Origin: Colimorpha_A sp045540115
GTDB taxonomy: Bacteria > Bacillota > Clostridia > Oscillospirales > CAG-272
Direction: 5' to 3'
DNA: 64,000 nt
NCBI GenBank assembly: GCA_045540115.1
Contig: JAZQGR010000066.1
Span: 1 to 64,000, forward strand
The position numbers and the translations under genes were made by a program. Below the pieces are notes generated by a model that had not been told where the DNA came from, did no database searches, and saw only the letters and a program-made list of their open reading frames with translations. Shown one piece after another: positions 1-6,856 of this stretch (positions within the stretch are counted from its first letter, which is position 1; the number at the start of each line of letters is the position of its first letter).

Positions 1-367
<367 letters not shown>

Positions 368-451
368 ACAAGGTTCGATAAAGAATGCAGGCGCTTGTTT
401 GCGATGGAAGGAGTTTCACTGTTCGGTTTTCAGGGTGTAGGAAAGGCATTT

Positions 452-527
452 GCGCCTTTAGCTCAGTTGGTAGAGCAACTGACTCTTAATCAGTGGGTCC
501 CGGGTTCGAATCCCTGAAGGTGCACCA
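452..527 (+). tRNA. tRNA-Lys (CUU)
   Basis: The cloverleaf is complete: acceptor GCGCCTT pairs with AAGGTGC (one G-T), the anticodon stem ACTGA/TCAGT holds loop CTCTTAA with anticodon CTT, and the T arm contains GGTTCGAAT. The CCA tail is encoded. It lies between 23S and 5S, so it is an rrn spacer tRNA. Confidence 0.96.
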
Positions 528-530
528 TAA

Positions 531-646
<116 letters not shown>

Positions 647-687
647 ATTCATCGGGGTTGTAGACGGAATACCGTCGAAGCTCCAAA

Positions 688-803
<116 letters not shown>

Positions 804-843
804 ACATAACCGCCAAGTATTCTGTATTTGGCGGTAAACTTAT

Positions 844-919
844 TCCTCCTTAGCTCAGTCGGTAGAGCGCATGACTGTTAATCATGATGTCGCTGGTTCA
901 AGCCCAGCAGGGGGAGCCA
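844..919 (+). tRNA. tRNA-Asn (GUU)
   Basis: Acceptor TCCTCCT pairs with AGGGGGA (one T-G). The anticodon stem CATGA/TCATG holds loop CTGTTAA with anticodon GTT. The T arm GCTGGTTCAAGCCCAGC is intact and CCA is encoded. It closes the rRNA operon, just ahead of a terminator. Confidence 0.95.
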
Positions 920-920
920 G

Positions 921-960
921 AAAAAGAAAGACAAGTCGAAAGACTTGTCTTTTCTTTTTC
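921..960 (+). terminator. Terminator of the rRNA/tRNA operon
   Basis: A strong stem GACAAGTC-GAAA-GACTTGTC is flanked by A-rich and T-rich tracts. It sits directly after tRNA-Asn. Confidence 0.85.
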
Positions 961-1135
961 AATGAAATTCGCCTTCGGCGAGTGAAATAGCTTCGCTGTG
1001 AAATACGCTAAAGCGTATGAAATATTTGCTTCGCAAATGTTAAGAGGCGAATTTTATTTCACATTTTGCGAAAGCAAAATATTTCATAATCCGAAGGATT
1101 ATTTCATATCGCATAGCGATATTTCATTACATACA
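961..1135. repeat. Array of small unlike hairpins spaced by ATTTCAT/ATGAAAT
   Basis: At least six short perfect palindromes with different stems follow one another: TCGCC-TTC-GGCGA, AGC-TTC-GCT, ACGC-TAAA-GCGT, ATTTGC-TTC-GCAAAT, ATTTTGC-GAAA-GCAAAAT and ATCC-GAAG-GGAT-like units. The constant part is the 6-8 nt linker ATTTCAT or its complement, not the palindromes. No gene is supported here. An open frame over it (998-1192) is a by-product of the repeats. Similar arrays lie at 1474-1665 and 42305-42495. Confidence 0.7.
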
Positions 1136-1145
1136 ACGCTCCGCA

Positions 1146-1174
1146 TTGATTTGTTTTCGCTTTTATGCTATAAT
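1146..1174 (+). promoter_or_regulatory. Sigma-A promoter for the small membrane protein at 1197
   Basis: TTGATT (1146-1151), a 17-nt spacer and TATAAT (1169-1174) with an extended TGC. Transcription would start about 15 nt ahead of the ATG. Confidence 0.72.
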
Positions 1175-1196
1175 ACACCTAAAGGTCGGTGATGAT

Positions 1197-1391
1197 ATGA
1201 AAGCTATTCGAATATTTTTGTGGATTATTATTTGTATAATTTTCTTATTAGGGGTTTTATACTTATTCACAGGATCGTTGGAATGGTTTTCAACTCCCGA
1301 ACAACAAGAAAAAGCTCATTTAACTGCTATTGTTATGATGGCTATACCTGCTATTAGCGGTATTATATTGTTCTTAACGAGAAAAAAGTAA
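1197..1391 (+). CDS. Small two-helix membrane protein (64 aa)
   Basis: The family is not recognised. Two hydrophobic segments are visible, about residues 5-24 and 44-61, with a short polar loop between them (STPEQQEKAHL) and a basic C-terminus (TRKK). The ATG at 1197 was chosen because the promoter at 1146-1174 would start transcription downstream of an earlier in-frame ATG at 1146. The ribosome site (GGTCGGTGAT) is weak. It stands alone between two hairpin arrays and ends at its own terminator. It is probably real because of the clear promoter, coding frame and terminator. No function can be offered. Confidence 0.6.
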   Translation: MKAIRIFLWIIICIIFLLGVLYLFTGSLEWFSTPEQQEKAHLTAIVMMAIPAISGIILFLTRKK

Positions 1392-1441
1392 GAAATCCTC
1401 GGTTTTTGACCAGTTCTTTTTCGGACACGAATGACAAACAA

Positions 1442-1470
1442 GAAAGACCTCAAATGAGGTCTTTTTTGTT
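1442..1470 (+). terminator. Terminator after the 64-aa membrane protein
   Basis: AAGACCTC-AAAT-GAGGTCTT followed by TTTTGTT. Confidence 0.85.
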
Positions 1471-1473
1471 ATC

Positions 1474-1665
1474 CAAGCCGCAGGCTTGGCATATCATCAC
1501 GGCGAAGCCGTGGATATCATCAGCCCCTTTGGGGCAGTATCGCATCACGCTTTAGCGTGTATCATCCTGCGGCTTGATGATATACAACACTACGTGTTGA
1601 TGATATGCAATTCCTTCGGAATTGATGATATACACGCCTTACGGCGTGATTAATTGATAATTTGC
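1474..1665. repeat. Second array of small hairpins, spaced by ATATCATCA
   Basis: Short palindromes with unlike stems, for example AAGCC-GCA-GGCTT, ACGGC-GAA-GCCGT, CACGC-TTTA-GCGTG, CAACAC-TAC-GTGTTG, CAATTCC-TTC-GGAATTG and CACGCC-TTA-CGGCGTG, are separated by a constant GATGATAT/ATATCATC linker. The organisation matches 961-1135 but the linker differs. Nothing here looks coding. The rest of the gap up to 1767 holds the terminator-like hairpin at 1671-1702 and A/T-rich sequence. Confidence 0.7.
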
Positions 1666-1670
1666 GTTGA

Positions 1671-1702
1671 TGTCCTTGAATTTCAAGGACTTTTTGTGTT
1701 TT
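1671..1702 (+). terminator. Terminator-like hairpin closing the hairpin array
   Basis: GTCCTTGAA/TTTCAAGGAC followed by TTTTTGTGTTTTT. No gene ends immediately upstream, so it may stop read-through from the array. Confidence 0.55.
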
Positions 1703-1767
1703 TAGGGGTAAAAACAATCCTCTTTCACATTGCGCCTTTTTTGACCACGGTTTTTTGTGAAAAAGCA

Positions 1768-1796
1768 TTGAAGGAATAGTAATGTTGTGATATAAT
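1768..1796 (+). promoter_or_regulatory. Sigma-A promoter for the gene at 1818
   Basis: TTGAAG (1768-1773), 17 nt, TATAAT (1791-1796), with TGA just ahead of the -10. Confidence 0.72.
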
Positions 1797-1817
1797 ATAA
1801 AAAAAGGAGATTATATA

Positions 1818-2225
1818 ATGAGAAAAATTCTTGATAAAATGTTTGAGAATACGAAGCTTTCTATTCTGATACCTGTTCTTATTTCATCGATTCTATATTT
1901 GTTATTCATAATATTTGGTGCGACAGACGATAAAAAGAGCATCATAATTGCCACGCCGATAGCTGCTGTTGTTTGGTTTTTTGGCGTGTTTCTTGTCATT
2001 TATATTCAGGTGAAGAACGAGATGTGCCCCGAGGGATTTTTGAATTTCGTTGAGTTGATGGGGGCGTTGATTTTTGGGATTGGTTCGATTGTTGATGTGA
2101 TATCCGTTGTGATAAGCGGATTTCAAAGCTTTACTCCGCTAATTCCTGCCGGATTGCTTACTTATTCATCTATTGCTTGGGCTCATAGCAAAAGAGGGCA
2201 AACCAATAATAAACTTAGATTTTAA
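1818..2225 (+). CDS. Four-helix membrane protein of unknown function (135 aa)
   Basis: The family is not recognised. Hydrophobic segments lie near residues 14-34, 43-63, 75-100 and 105-122, so a small integral membrane protein with four helices is likely. The N-terminus is basic (MRKILDKMFENTK) and the tail is polar and basic (SKRGQTNNKLRF), consistent with cytoplasmic ends. The ATG at 1818 follows AAAAAGGAG at good spacing and a promoter 22 nt upstream. It is monocistronic, with a terminator at 2273-2309. The region is A/T-richer than the following operons. Confidence 0.72.
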   Translation: MRKILDKMFENTKLSILIPVLISSILYLLFIIFGATDDKKSIIIATPIAAVVWFFGVFLVIYIQVKNEMCPEGFLNFVELMGALIFGIGSIVDVISVVISGFQSFTPLIPAGLLTYSSIAWAHSKRGQTNNKLRF

Positions 2226-2272
2226 AGTGTTTTTGGATATTGAATTAACAAAGTCTCAGTTCCGTTGAGGCA

Positions 2273-2309
2273 TCAAAAAAGAACGAAGCATCGCTTCGTT
2301 CTTTTTTAT
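2273..2309 (+). terminator. Terminator after the 135-aa membrane protein
   Basis: AAAAAAGAACGAAGC-ATC-GCTTCGTTC then TTTTTT. The same stem sequence recurs in the terminator at 6695-6731. Confidence 0.88.
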
Positions 2310-2334
2310 GTTTTTATACAATATTAGTTTAACC

Positions 2335-2377
2335 TTGACAACGTGAACGTAATAACATATAATGTAAAAAACGTTCA
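2335..2377 (+). promoter_or_regulatory. Consensus promoter with overlapping dyad for the GH43-like gene
   Basis: TTGACA (2335-2340), 17 nt and TATAAT (2358-2363) form a perfect sigma-A promoter. An inverted repeat TGAACGT (2344-2350) / ACGTTCA (2371-2377), with an inner ACAT/ATGT pair (2355-2365) about the same centre, covers the -10. This is a plausible repressor operator, and repression of a perfect promoter would fit a sugar-inducible gene. Confidence 0.7.
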
Positions 2378-2404
2378 TATTATTCGGAGTGACGAAGGCA
2401 TATT

Positions 2405-3406
2405 ATGGAGAAATGGGTTCACGGTAATTTTGATGAATTTATTGATTGGCATGATACCGACGGAAATATAATCAACGCAAGTGATGGCGGAATTATCTAC
2501 GCAGACGGCAAATACCATTGGTATGGACAGGCGCTGCGCGATCTCCCGTATAACAGTCGTGACGGGCTTCTTAACGGAGGAGTCGGAACCGTTGGTGTTG
2601 TCATGTATGAATCGGACGACCTCTATAACTGGCGGTACGAGGGAGTTATTCTCGCTTGCTCCGATGATCCCGAAAGCGAGTTGCGCGCGCCGATGCGCTT
2701 TGAACGTCCGAAGATCATATATAACGAAAAAACCAAGCAATACGTTTTATGGTGTCATTACGTCAGCTATCCCGGTCAGCACGGTTTTGCGAAGGGTAAG
2801 GGAGAAGCGGGCGTGGCTGTTTGCGATACGGTCAACGGTCAATACCGTTGGCTCGGAACATCTCGTCCGATAGATGACGACGGAGTGGTGCGAGACAGCA
2901 CGCTTTATAAGGATGCGGACGGCAGCGCCTATTTTGTTTATGACCGTGACGTAAGCGAACGCGACGGTAAGGGCAGCCGATGCATATACATTGTCAAGCT
3001 TGCGGATGATTATCTCAGCTGCACGTCGGAGTACAGAAGAATTGACGCCGCATTTCTGCGCGAGGCTCCTGCCATTACGTACAGAGACGGGTATTATTAT
3101 ATGATTACCTCGGGGCTTACAGGCTGGGAATACAATCAGGCAAAGTATTTCCGCAGCCGCTCTCTCCTTGGCGAATGGGAGGATATGGGCGATCCTTGCG
3201 TTGATGATAAGGAAAAAAAGACGTTTTGCACGCAAACAACGGCAATATTTCAGGTAGAGGGCCGTGATGATTGCTATATCCATATGGCTGAGCGCCACAA
3301 CTATATGCATAGCTTTTTACACTGTTCATATATTTGGCTCCCCATACACTTCGGCGAGGATCATACGATGTCGATTTCCTATCTGAAGGAATGGAAGCTC
3401 CCGTAA
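2405..3406 (+). CDS. Glycoside hydrolase family 43-like protein (exo-galactanase type)
   Basis: The 333-residue protein resembles the single-domain GH43 enzymes close to the exo-beta-1,3-galactanases. It opens with a WHDTDGNIINASDGGI stretch and a YHWYG motif, has RDSTLYKDADGSAYFVYDRD in the middle, REAPA followed by YYYMITS (the likely catalytic acid region), and a WLP near the C-terminus. GH43 folds as a five-bladed propeller and hydrolyses beta-linked arabinose, xylose or galactose. No signal peptide is visible, so it probably acts on imported oligosaccharides. It is monocistronic with a perfect, operator-like promoter and a terminator at 3427. The substrate is an inference. Some galactanase-type GH43 members lack the usual base Asp, and the same may hold here. 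Confidence 0.72.
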   Translation: MEKWVHGNFDEFIDWHDTDGNIINASDGGIIYADGKYHWYGQALRDLPYNSRDGLLNGGVGTVGVVMYESDDLYNWRYEGVILACSDDPESELRAPMRFERPKIIYNEKTKQYVLWCHYVSYPGQHGFAKGKGEAGVAVCDTVNGQYRWLGTSRPIDDDGVVRDSTLYKDADGSAYFVYDRDVSERDGKGSRCIYIVKLADDYLSCTSEYRRIDAAFLREAPAITYRDGYYYMITSGLTGWEYNQAKYFRSRSLLGEWEDMGDPCVDDKEKKTFCTQTTAIFQVEGRDDCYIHMAERHNYMHSFLHCSYIWLPIHFGEDHTMSISYLKEWKLP

Positions 3407-3426
3407 AGATCGTATATTGTTGGGTA

Positions 3427-3464
3427 ATATAAAAAATCCAAGTCGAAGACTTGGATTTTTTGTT
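3427..3464 (+). terminator. Terminator after the GH43-like gene
   Basis: AATCCAAGTC-GAA-GACTTGGATT followed by TTTTTTG. Confidence 0.85.
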
Positions 3465-3521
3465 TGTAACCGAAAAACACGCGTGAGGAGCGTGGTTCGG
3501 AAGAGGTTTACCGATGAAAAA

Positions 3522-3799
3522 GAATCCTCCAAATATGTTATAATTGGAAAGACCTGCCAGTCAAACCAAAAACATATTTGAAGGATTCAATTATGAAAAA
3601 AGTCTCAATAGACAATAATAGTTTAGCACACACGAGTTGGAATTGCAAGTACCATATTGTGTTTGCACCGAAATATAGACGCAAAGTGTTTTTCGAAGAA
3701 AAACGGCTTGAGATAAGGGAGATACTGCGACAATTATGTCAATGGAAAGGAGTAGAAATTGTAGAAGGAGAAGTGTGTTCCGACCACATACATATTAAA
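3522..3799 (+). mobile_element. IS200/IS605-type insertion sequence, left-end relic
   Basis: Only the left end and the first part of the transposase remain. An 18-bp inverted repeat (GAATCCTCCAAATATGTT at 3522-3539 against 3571-3588, one mismatch) surrounds a 31-nt loop, and its right arm contains the GAAGGA ribosome site of tnpA. This matches the leader stem-loop that hides the transposase start in IS200-like elements. The right end, including any tnpB, is gone, and the next gene's promoter begins immediately after the break. Confidence 0.75.
3593..3799 (+). pseudogene. Truncated TnpA (Y1 transposase, IS200 type)
   Basis: Residues 1-68 match the N-terminal half of IS200/IS605 TnpA: NCKYHIVFAPKYRRKVF near 17-34 and the HUH metal site DHIH at 64-67. 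Homology stops there. The frame runs on into unrelated sequence to 3898, and the helix carrying the nucleophilic Tyr is missing, so it cannot transpose DNA itself. The start is ATG 3593 behind GAAGGA. It is evidence of an old insertion upstream of the thioredoxin gene. Confidence 0.8.
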
Positions 3800-3807
3800 A
3801 GGGGAAA

Positions 3808-3849
3808 TGTGATGTTATCACAGAACGGCAACAAATGCTGTGATATAAT
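3808..3849 (+). promoter_or_regulatory. Thioredoxin promoter with Crp/Fnr-type dyad
   Basis: TGTGATGTTATCACA (3808-3822) is a perfect dyad, GTGA-N5-TCAC, centred at 3815. The -10 TATAAT (3844-3849) is preceded by TGA, and there is no good -35. The dyad centre is 29 bp ahead of the -10, or about -41 from the expected start, the class II activator position. A further GTGA half-site overlaps the -10 edge (3840-3843). The same arrangement occurs at 5057-5097. Confidence 0.7.
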
Positions 3850-3878
3850 GAAGACACAAAGAAAAGGAGGACGTAAAA

Positions 3879-4184
3879 ATGTCTGCTATAAATATTAACA
3901 AAAACAACTTTCAAAATGAAGTATTAAATTCCGATAAGAAAGTTCTTCTGGACTTTTGGGCTCCATGGTGCGGTCCCTGCCGCATGGTAGTGCCGATCGT
4001 CGAGGAGATCGCTGATGAGCGTGCTGACATCAAGGTTGGAAAGATCAACGTAGACGAAGAGGTCGAGCTGGCGAGTCAGTTCGGCATCATGAGTATTCCG
4101 ACTCTTGTAGTGATCGAAAACGGTAAGATCGTAAATCAGGCAATGGGTGCAAGGCCGAAGGAAGCGATCCTCGATATGCTGTAA
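3879..4184 (+). CDS. trxA: Thioredoxin
   Basis: A standard 101-residue thioredoxin: active site WCGPC with the redox cysteines at 31 and 34, cis-proline in SIPT at 74, and no signal peptide. It would act in the cytoplasm as a dithiol reductant. The start ATG follows AGGAGG. It stands just upstream of a convergent Crp/Fnr regulator and near the DUF6132-ccdA-tlpA operon, so it is probably the electron donor that CcdA relays across the membrane. The promoter has a candidate site for the neighbouring regulator. The IS200 relic directly upstream suggests that the original upstream sequence was replaced. Confidence 0.93.
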   Translation: MSAININKNNFQNEVLNSDKKVLLDFWAPWCGPCRMVVPIVEEIADERADIKVGKINVDEEVELASQFGIMSIPTLVVIENGKIVNQAMGARPKEAILDML

Positions 4185-4230
4185 GATAACGGAAACCGAA
4201 GAAAAAACAGGTGATCGCCCGTATAACGCA

Positions 4231-4266
4231 AAATGTCCGCCGTGCGCTTTGCATCGGCGGACATTG
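4231..4266. terminator. Bidirectional terminator between trxA and the Crp/Fnr gene
   Basis: AATGTCCGCCG and CGGCGGACATT form a long stem lying between convergent genes. Flanking A and T tracts suit both directions. Confidence 0.78.
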
Positions 4267-4267
4267 T

Positions 4268-4936
4268 TTATATTTCGCTTAGTTCTTCTAATTTGGTTTT
4301 GTCTGTAAGTTCAATCGTGCCACGAGAGAGCTTGACCATTCCTTCGTTCTGAAAATACTTCAGCATTCGGGTGATGACCTCACGGTGAGAGCCAAGGTGG
4401 TTGGCAACGGCTTCGTGTGTAATTTTCAGCGTGTTGCTCTCCTCAATCGTGGATTCTTCCAGGAGGAAGGCGGCAACGCGCTTATCAAGACTCTTCCACA
4501 TGATCTGCTCAATCAGCCACATAACGTCGGAAAATCTTGTGGCCATCAGCTCGTTTGTGTAATTCGCCACCGGTGCGGACTCTGCCATAATGCTTTGATA
4601 TACCTCCACGGGTATGATCCAAAGGTCGGTGTCCTTTTCGGCTTCAATGGTAATTTCAAACTGAATGGAGCGCATCATGCAGGATGCGGAAAACAGACAC
4701 ATATCCCGATCGAACAAACGGTAAATGGTGATCTCCCGCCCTTCATCAGATAGGATATAGGCGCGAAGCTGACCGGACTTTACGAGTAAAAGTCCTGTGC
4801 AATCAATACCGCCGTTATGAATCACGGTTCCTTTTGTTACCGTACGTTTGATAAGTGAACTGAGAATCTTTCCTTGGTGAACCGTATTCAATTTATTCCA
4901 GACCGGGAAAAAGTTTTGAAATTCCATATAATCCAT
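4268..4936 (-). CDS. Crp/Fnr-family transcriptional regulator
   Basis: The 222-residue protein has a cyclic-nucleotide-type beta-barrel (about 15-120), a dimer helix (about 125-155) and a winged HTH (about 165-215). The recognition helix reads LGSHREVITRML. Its R-E-xxx-R spacing matches Crp residues 180, 181 and 185, which read GTGA. That fits the GTGA-N5-TCAC dyads found at both neighbouring promoters. No N-terminal FNR-type cysteine cluster is present. Single Cys residues occur in the effector domain (DCTG, DMCLF, ASCMM), so a thiol signal is possible but unproven. ATG 4936 is used; the second ATG (4927) is an alternative. Its own promoter (4990-5018) is near consensus. Confidence 0.85.
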   Translation of the reverse strand: MDYMEFQNFFPVWNKLNTVHQGKILSSLIKRTVTKGTVIHNGGIDCTGLLLVKSGQLRAYILSDEGREITIYRLFDRDMCLFSASCMMRSIQFEITIEAEKDTDLWIIPVEVYQSIMAESAPVANYTNELMATRFSDVMWLIEQIMWKSLDKRVAAFLLEESTIEESNTLKITHEAVANHLGSHREVITRMLKYFQNEGMVKLSRGTIELTDKTKLEELSEI

Positions 4937-4989
4937 CCTACCCTTATCCGCTCGAAAGCAGGGCGCAGATAAGGAATGTATTTTTCATT

Positions 4990-5018
4990 ATTATACACGA
5001 TTTCCCCCTGTTTTTCAA
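4990..5018 (-). promoter_or_regulatory. Promoter of the Crp/Fnr gene (minus strand)
   Basis: Read on the minus strand: TTGAAA (5018-5013), 17 nt, TATAAT (4995-4990). The dyad at 5057-5069 lies about 80 bp upstream of its start, so the activator site mainly serves the divergent operon. Confidence 0.72.
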
Positions 5019-5056
5019 TACAAATAAGGCAAAACCCTTTAATTATTCACAGCTTG

Positions 5057-5097
5057 GTGACAAAATCACGGAAGTTAAATAATAATTGCGGTATACT
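5057..5097 (+). promoter_or_regulatory. Promoter of the DUF6132-ccdA-tlpA operon with Crp/Fnr-type dyad
   Basis: GTGACAAAATCAC (5057-5069) is a GTGA-N5-TCAC dyad centred at 5063. The -10 TATACT (5092-5097) starts exactly 29 bp from the centre, as at the trxA promoter. No recognisable -35 box exists, consistent with an activator-dependent promoter. An extra TCAC half-site lies at 5047-5050. Confidence 0.7.
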
Positions 5098-5131
5098 GAG
5101 ATCATAAAAGTTAAAAAAGAGGTGCTTGAAA

Positions 5132-5344
5132 ATGAAATCAAAACTTAAAAAGTGGCTGCGTCCGCTTTTGTTTACTATAGGCGGAGCACTTGTGGGACTA
5201 ATATATTATTATTCCGTTGGCTGTTCGACGGGCAGTTGTCCGATCACGTCAAATCCCATGATTACTATGATCTATATGGGAGCAATAGGACTATTGCTCT
5301 CGGGACTATTCGGAAAGGGGTGTGACGGTAAATGCAATATGTGA
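5132..5344 (+). CDS. DUF6132-like small membrane protein (70 aa)
   Basis: Two membrane helices (about 12-28 and 46-62) flank a short loop with the motif CSTGSCPITSNP, the typical mark of this family. Three more Cys residues lie near the C-terminus region (GCDGKCNM). It precedes ccdA and overlaps it by 13 nt, so the two are translationally coupled. The many cysteines and the position suggest a part in membrane thiol exchange, but the family has no proven function that I know of. ATG 5132 was chosen over the TTG at 5126 because of the spacing from AGAGGTG. Confidence 0.82.
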   Translation: MKSKLKKWLRPLLFTIGGALVGLIYYYSVGCSTGSCPITSNPMITMIYMGAIGLLLSGLFGKGCDGKCNM

Positions 5345-5994
5345 TAGCATTTTTAGAAGGTATCATAACCTTCATTTCTCCGTGTCTGCTTCCGATGCTG
5401 CCCATCTACATTTCCTATTTTGCGGGCGGCGGCGAACGGACTGCGGGCAAAACGCTGAAAGGTGCGCTCGGATTCGTTACCGGTTTTACTGTGGTATTCG
5501 TGATGCTTGGAGCGCTCGCGGGAACGGTGGGAAGCTTTTTAAGAGAGTATCGTGTTGCCGTTAATATTGTTTCCGGTCTGATCGTGGTGTTCTTCGGTCT
5601 GAACTTCCTTGGTGTGTTCAAGCTGAACCTGTTCCGAGGTGGCGACAGATCAGTTAAAACCGATAATATGGGATTCTTCTCAGCACTGCTTTTCGGCATG
5701 GTGTTCTCTGTCGGTTGGACGCCTTGCGTGGGAGCGTTTCTCGGTTCGGCGCTTATGCTCGCATCCCAACAGGCGCATATCGTTGAGGGAATGCTGATGC
5801 TTTTGGCATATTCACTGGGACTTGGCATCCCGTTCGTTCTCAGCGCGGTACTGATTGATTATCTGAAATCCGCATTTAACTGGATCAAGAAAAACTATAA
5901 GGTCATCAATATCGTCAGCGGAAGTCTGCTTGTTGCAATCGGTATTTTGATGGCAACGGGAATGCTCGGACGGTTTCTGGGCATTCTCGGATAA
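5332..5994 (+). CDS. ccdA: Cytochrome c biogenesis protein CcdA (thiol relay)
   Basis: The 220-residue, roughly six-helix membrane protein has the two CcdA/DsbD cysteine motifs: FISPCLLPMLP near residue 14-24 (Cys18) and VGWTPCVGAFLG near 125-136. The family carries electrons from cytoplasmic thioredoxin to extracytoplasmic thioredoxin-like proteins. The flanking genes supply both partners: trxA upstream and the membrane-anchored TlpA-like protein 9 nt downstream. There are no cytochrome c maturation genes here, so the target is probably other extracytoplasmic disulfides. The start overlaps the preceding gene. Confidence 0.92.
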   Translation: MQYVIAFLEGIITFISPCLLPMLPIYISYFAGGGERTAGKTLKGALGFVTGFTVVFVMLGALAGTVGSFLREYRVAVNIVSGLIVVFFGLNFLGVFKLNLFRGGDRSVKTDNMGFFSALLFGMVFSVGWTPCVGAFLGSALMLASQQAHIVEGMLMLLAYSLGLGIPFVLSAVLIDYLKSAFNWIKKNYKVINIVSGSLLVAIGILMATGMLGRFLGILG

Positions 5995-6003
5995 GGAGTA
6001 ACT

Positions 6004-6600
6004 ATGAGTAAGAAGAAAAATATAATTATACTTGTATTGGTATTCGTTCTTTTGATCGGCGGCGCGTCGGCGCTTTATGCGCGACTTGGCAAGAACGGTG
6101 CTCCCGACGGGCTGCTGATACACGGAAAACAAAATAAAAATGATAACGAAAGTCAAAGCTCGGGTGCGGGTGATACGGAACAGAAACTGACAAAAGCTCC
6201 CGATTTCACTGCTTATGACGGATCGGGGAACAAAGTCAATCTTTCGGATTATATTGGCAAGCCGATAGTGCTGAATTTCTGGGCGAGCTGGTGCGGTCCT
6301 TGCCAAAGCGAAATGCCTGATTTTCACGAAAAATATCTGGAGCTTGGCGACGAGGTGCATTTTCTGATGGTAAATATGACCGGAGGACGGGAAACGCTCA
6401 GCTCCGCAAAGGCGTTTATTTCAGAAAAAGGATATACTTTCCCCGTGTTTTATGATAAAGACTACGATGCGGCAAAGACATACAACGTGTATTCGCTGCC
6501 TACCACGTACTTTATAAATGCAGAAGGATATTTGATCGCACAGGCGACAGGAGCTATTTCCGCCGATACGCTCCAAAAAGGAATTGATATGATAAAATAA
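6004..6600 (+). CDS. Membrane-anchored TlpA/ResA-like thioredoxin
   Basis: An N-terminal helix (about 7-26) anchors a 198-residue protein outside the membrane. A polar linker (about 35-60) leads into a thioredoxin fold of the AhpC/TlpA class with WASWCGPCQ near 95-103 and the cis-Pro region SLPTTYF near 162-168. It would receive electrons from CcdA and reduce extracytoplasmic disulfides. It is the last gene of the operon, and the nearest strong terminator is at 6695-6731. Confidence 0.9.
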   Translation: MSKKKNIIILVLVFVLLIGGASALYARLGKNGAPDGLLIHGKQNKNDNESQSSGAGDTEQKLTKAPDFTAYDGSGNKVNLSDYIGKPIVLNFWASWCGPCQSEMPDFHEKYLELGDEVHFLMVNMTGGRETLSSAKAFISEKGYTFPVFYDKDYDAAKTYNVYSLPTTYFINAEGYLIAQATGAISADTLQKGIDMIK

Positions 6601-6694
6601 AAAACTGAATGCGGATCAGAGCCATACAGGTTTCCGATCCTCTTGGCAGATAATAAAAAGGAGAGAACGAAGGTTCACTTTTGTTGTGTCAGCC

Positions 6695-6731
6695 AAAAAA
6701 AGAACGAAGCGATCGCTTCGTTCTTTTTTGT
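6695..6731 (+). terminator. Terminator of the ccdA operon
   Basis: AAAAAAAGAACGAAGC-GATC-GCTTCGTTC then TTTTTTG. The stem is the same as at 2273-2309. A 60-aa open frame across this hairpin is not a gene. Confidence 0.85.
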
Positions 6732-6792
6732 GTCAAATCCAAGCGCGGCGAGTCATCAATTTCTCATTGCTGAATTTATATGCCTCTCCGTG

Positions 6793-6821
6793 TTGCACAT
6801 TCGTGCGGTGCGTGATATAAT
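6793..6821 (+). promoter_or_regulatory. Promoter of the alpha/beta-hydrolase operon
   Basis: TTGCAC (6793-6798), 17 nt, TATAAT (6816-6821), with TGA ahead of the -10. Confidence 0.75.
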
Positions 6822-6856
6822 ATAAGCAGATAATTTACACAACTTTGGAGCATCAC

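Noticed and set aside
998..1192. 64-codon open frame overlapping the first hairpin array
   Set aside because: It consists of hairpin and linker sequence, has no ribosome site and overlaps the promoter of the real small gene.
961..1665. Possible CRISPR array
   Set aside because: The constant part is only 6-9 nt, the variable parts are self-complementary palindromes of unequal length, and no cas genes are present.
6643..6825. 60-codon open frame after the TlpA-like gene
   Set aside because: It runs through a strong terminator hairpin, has no homology signal and overlaps the next promoter.
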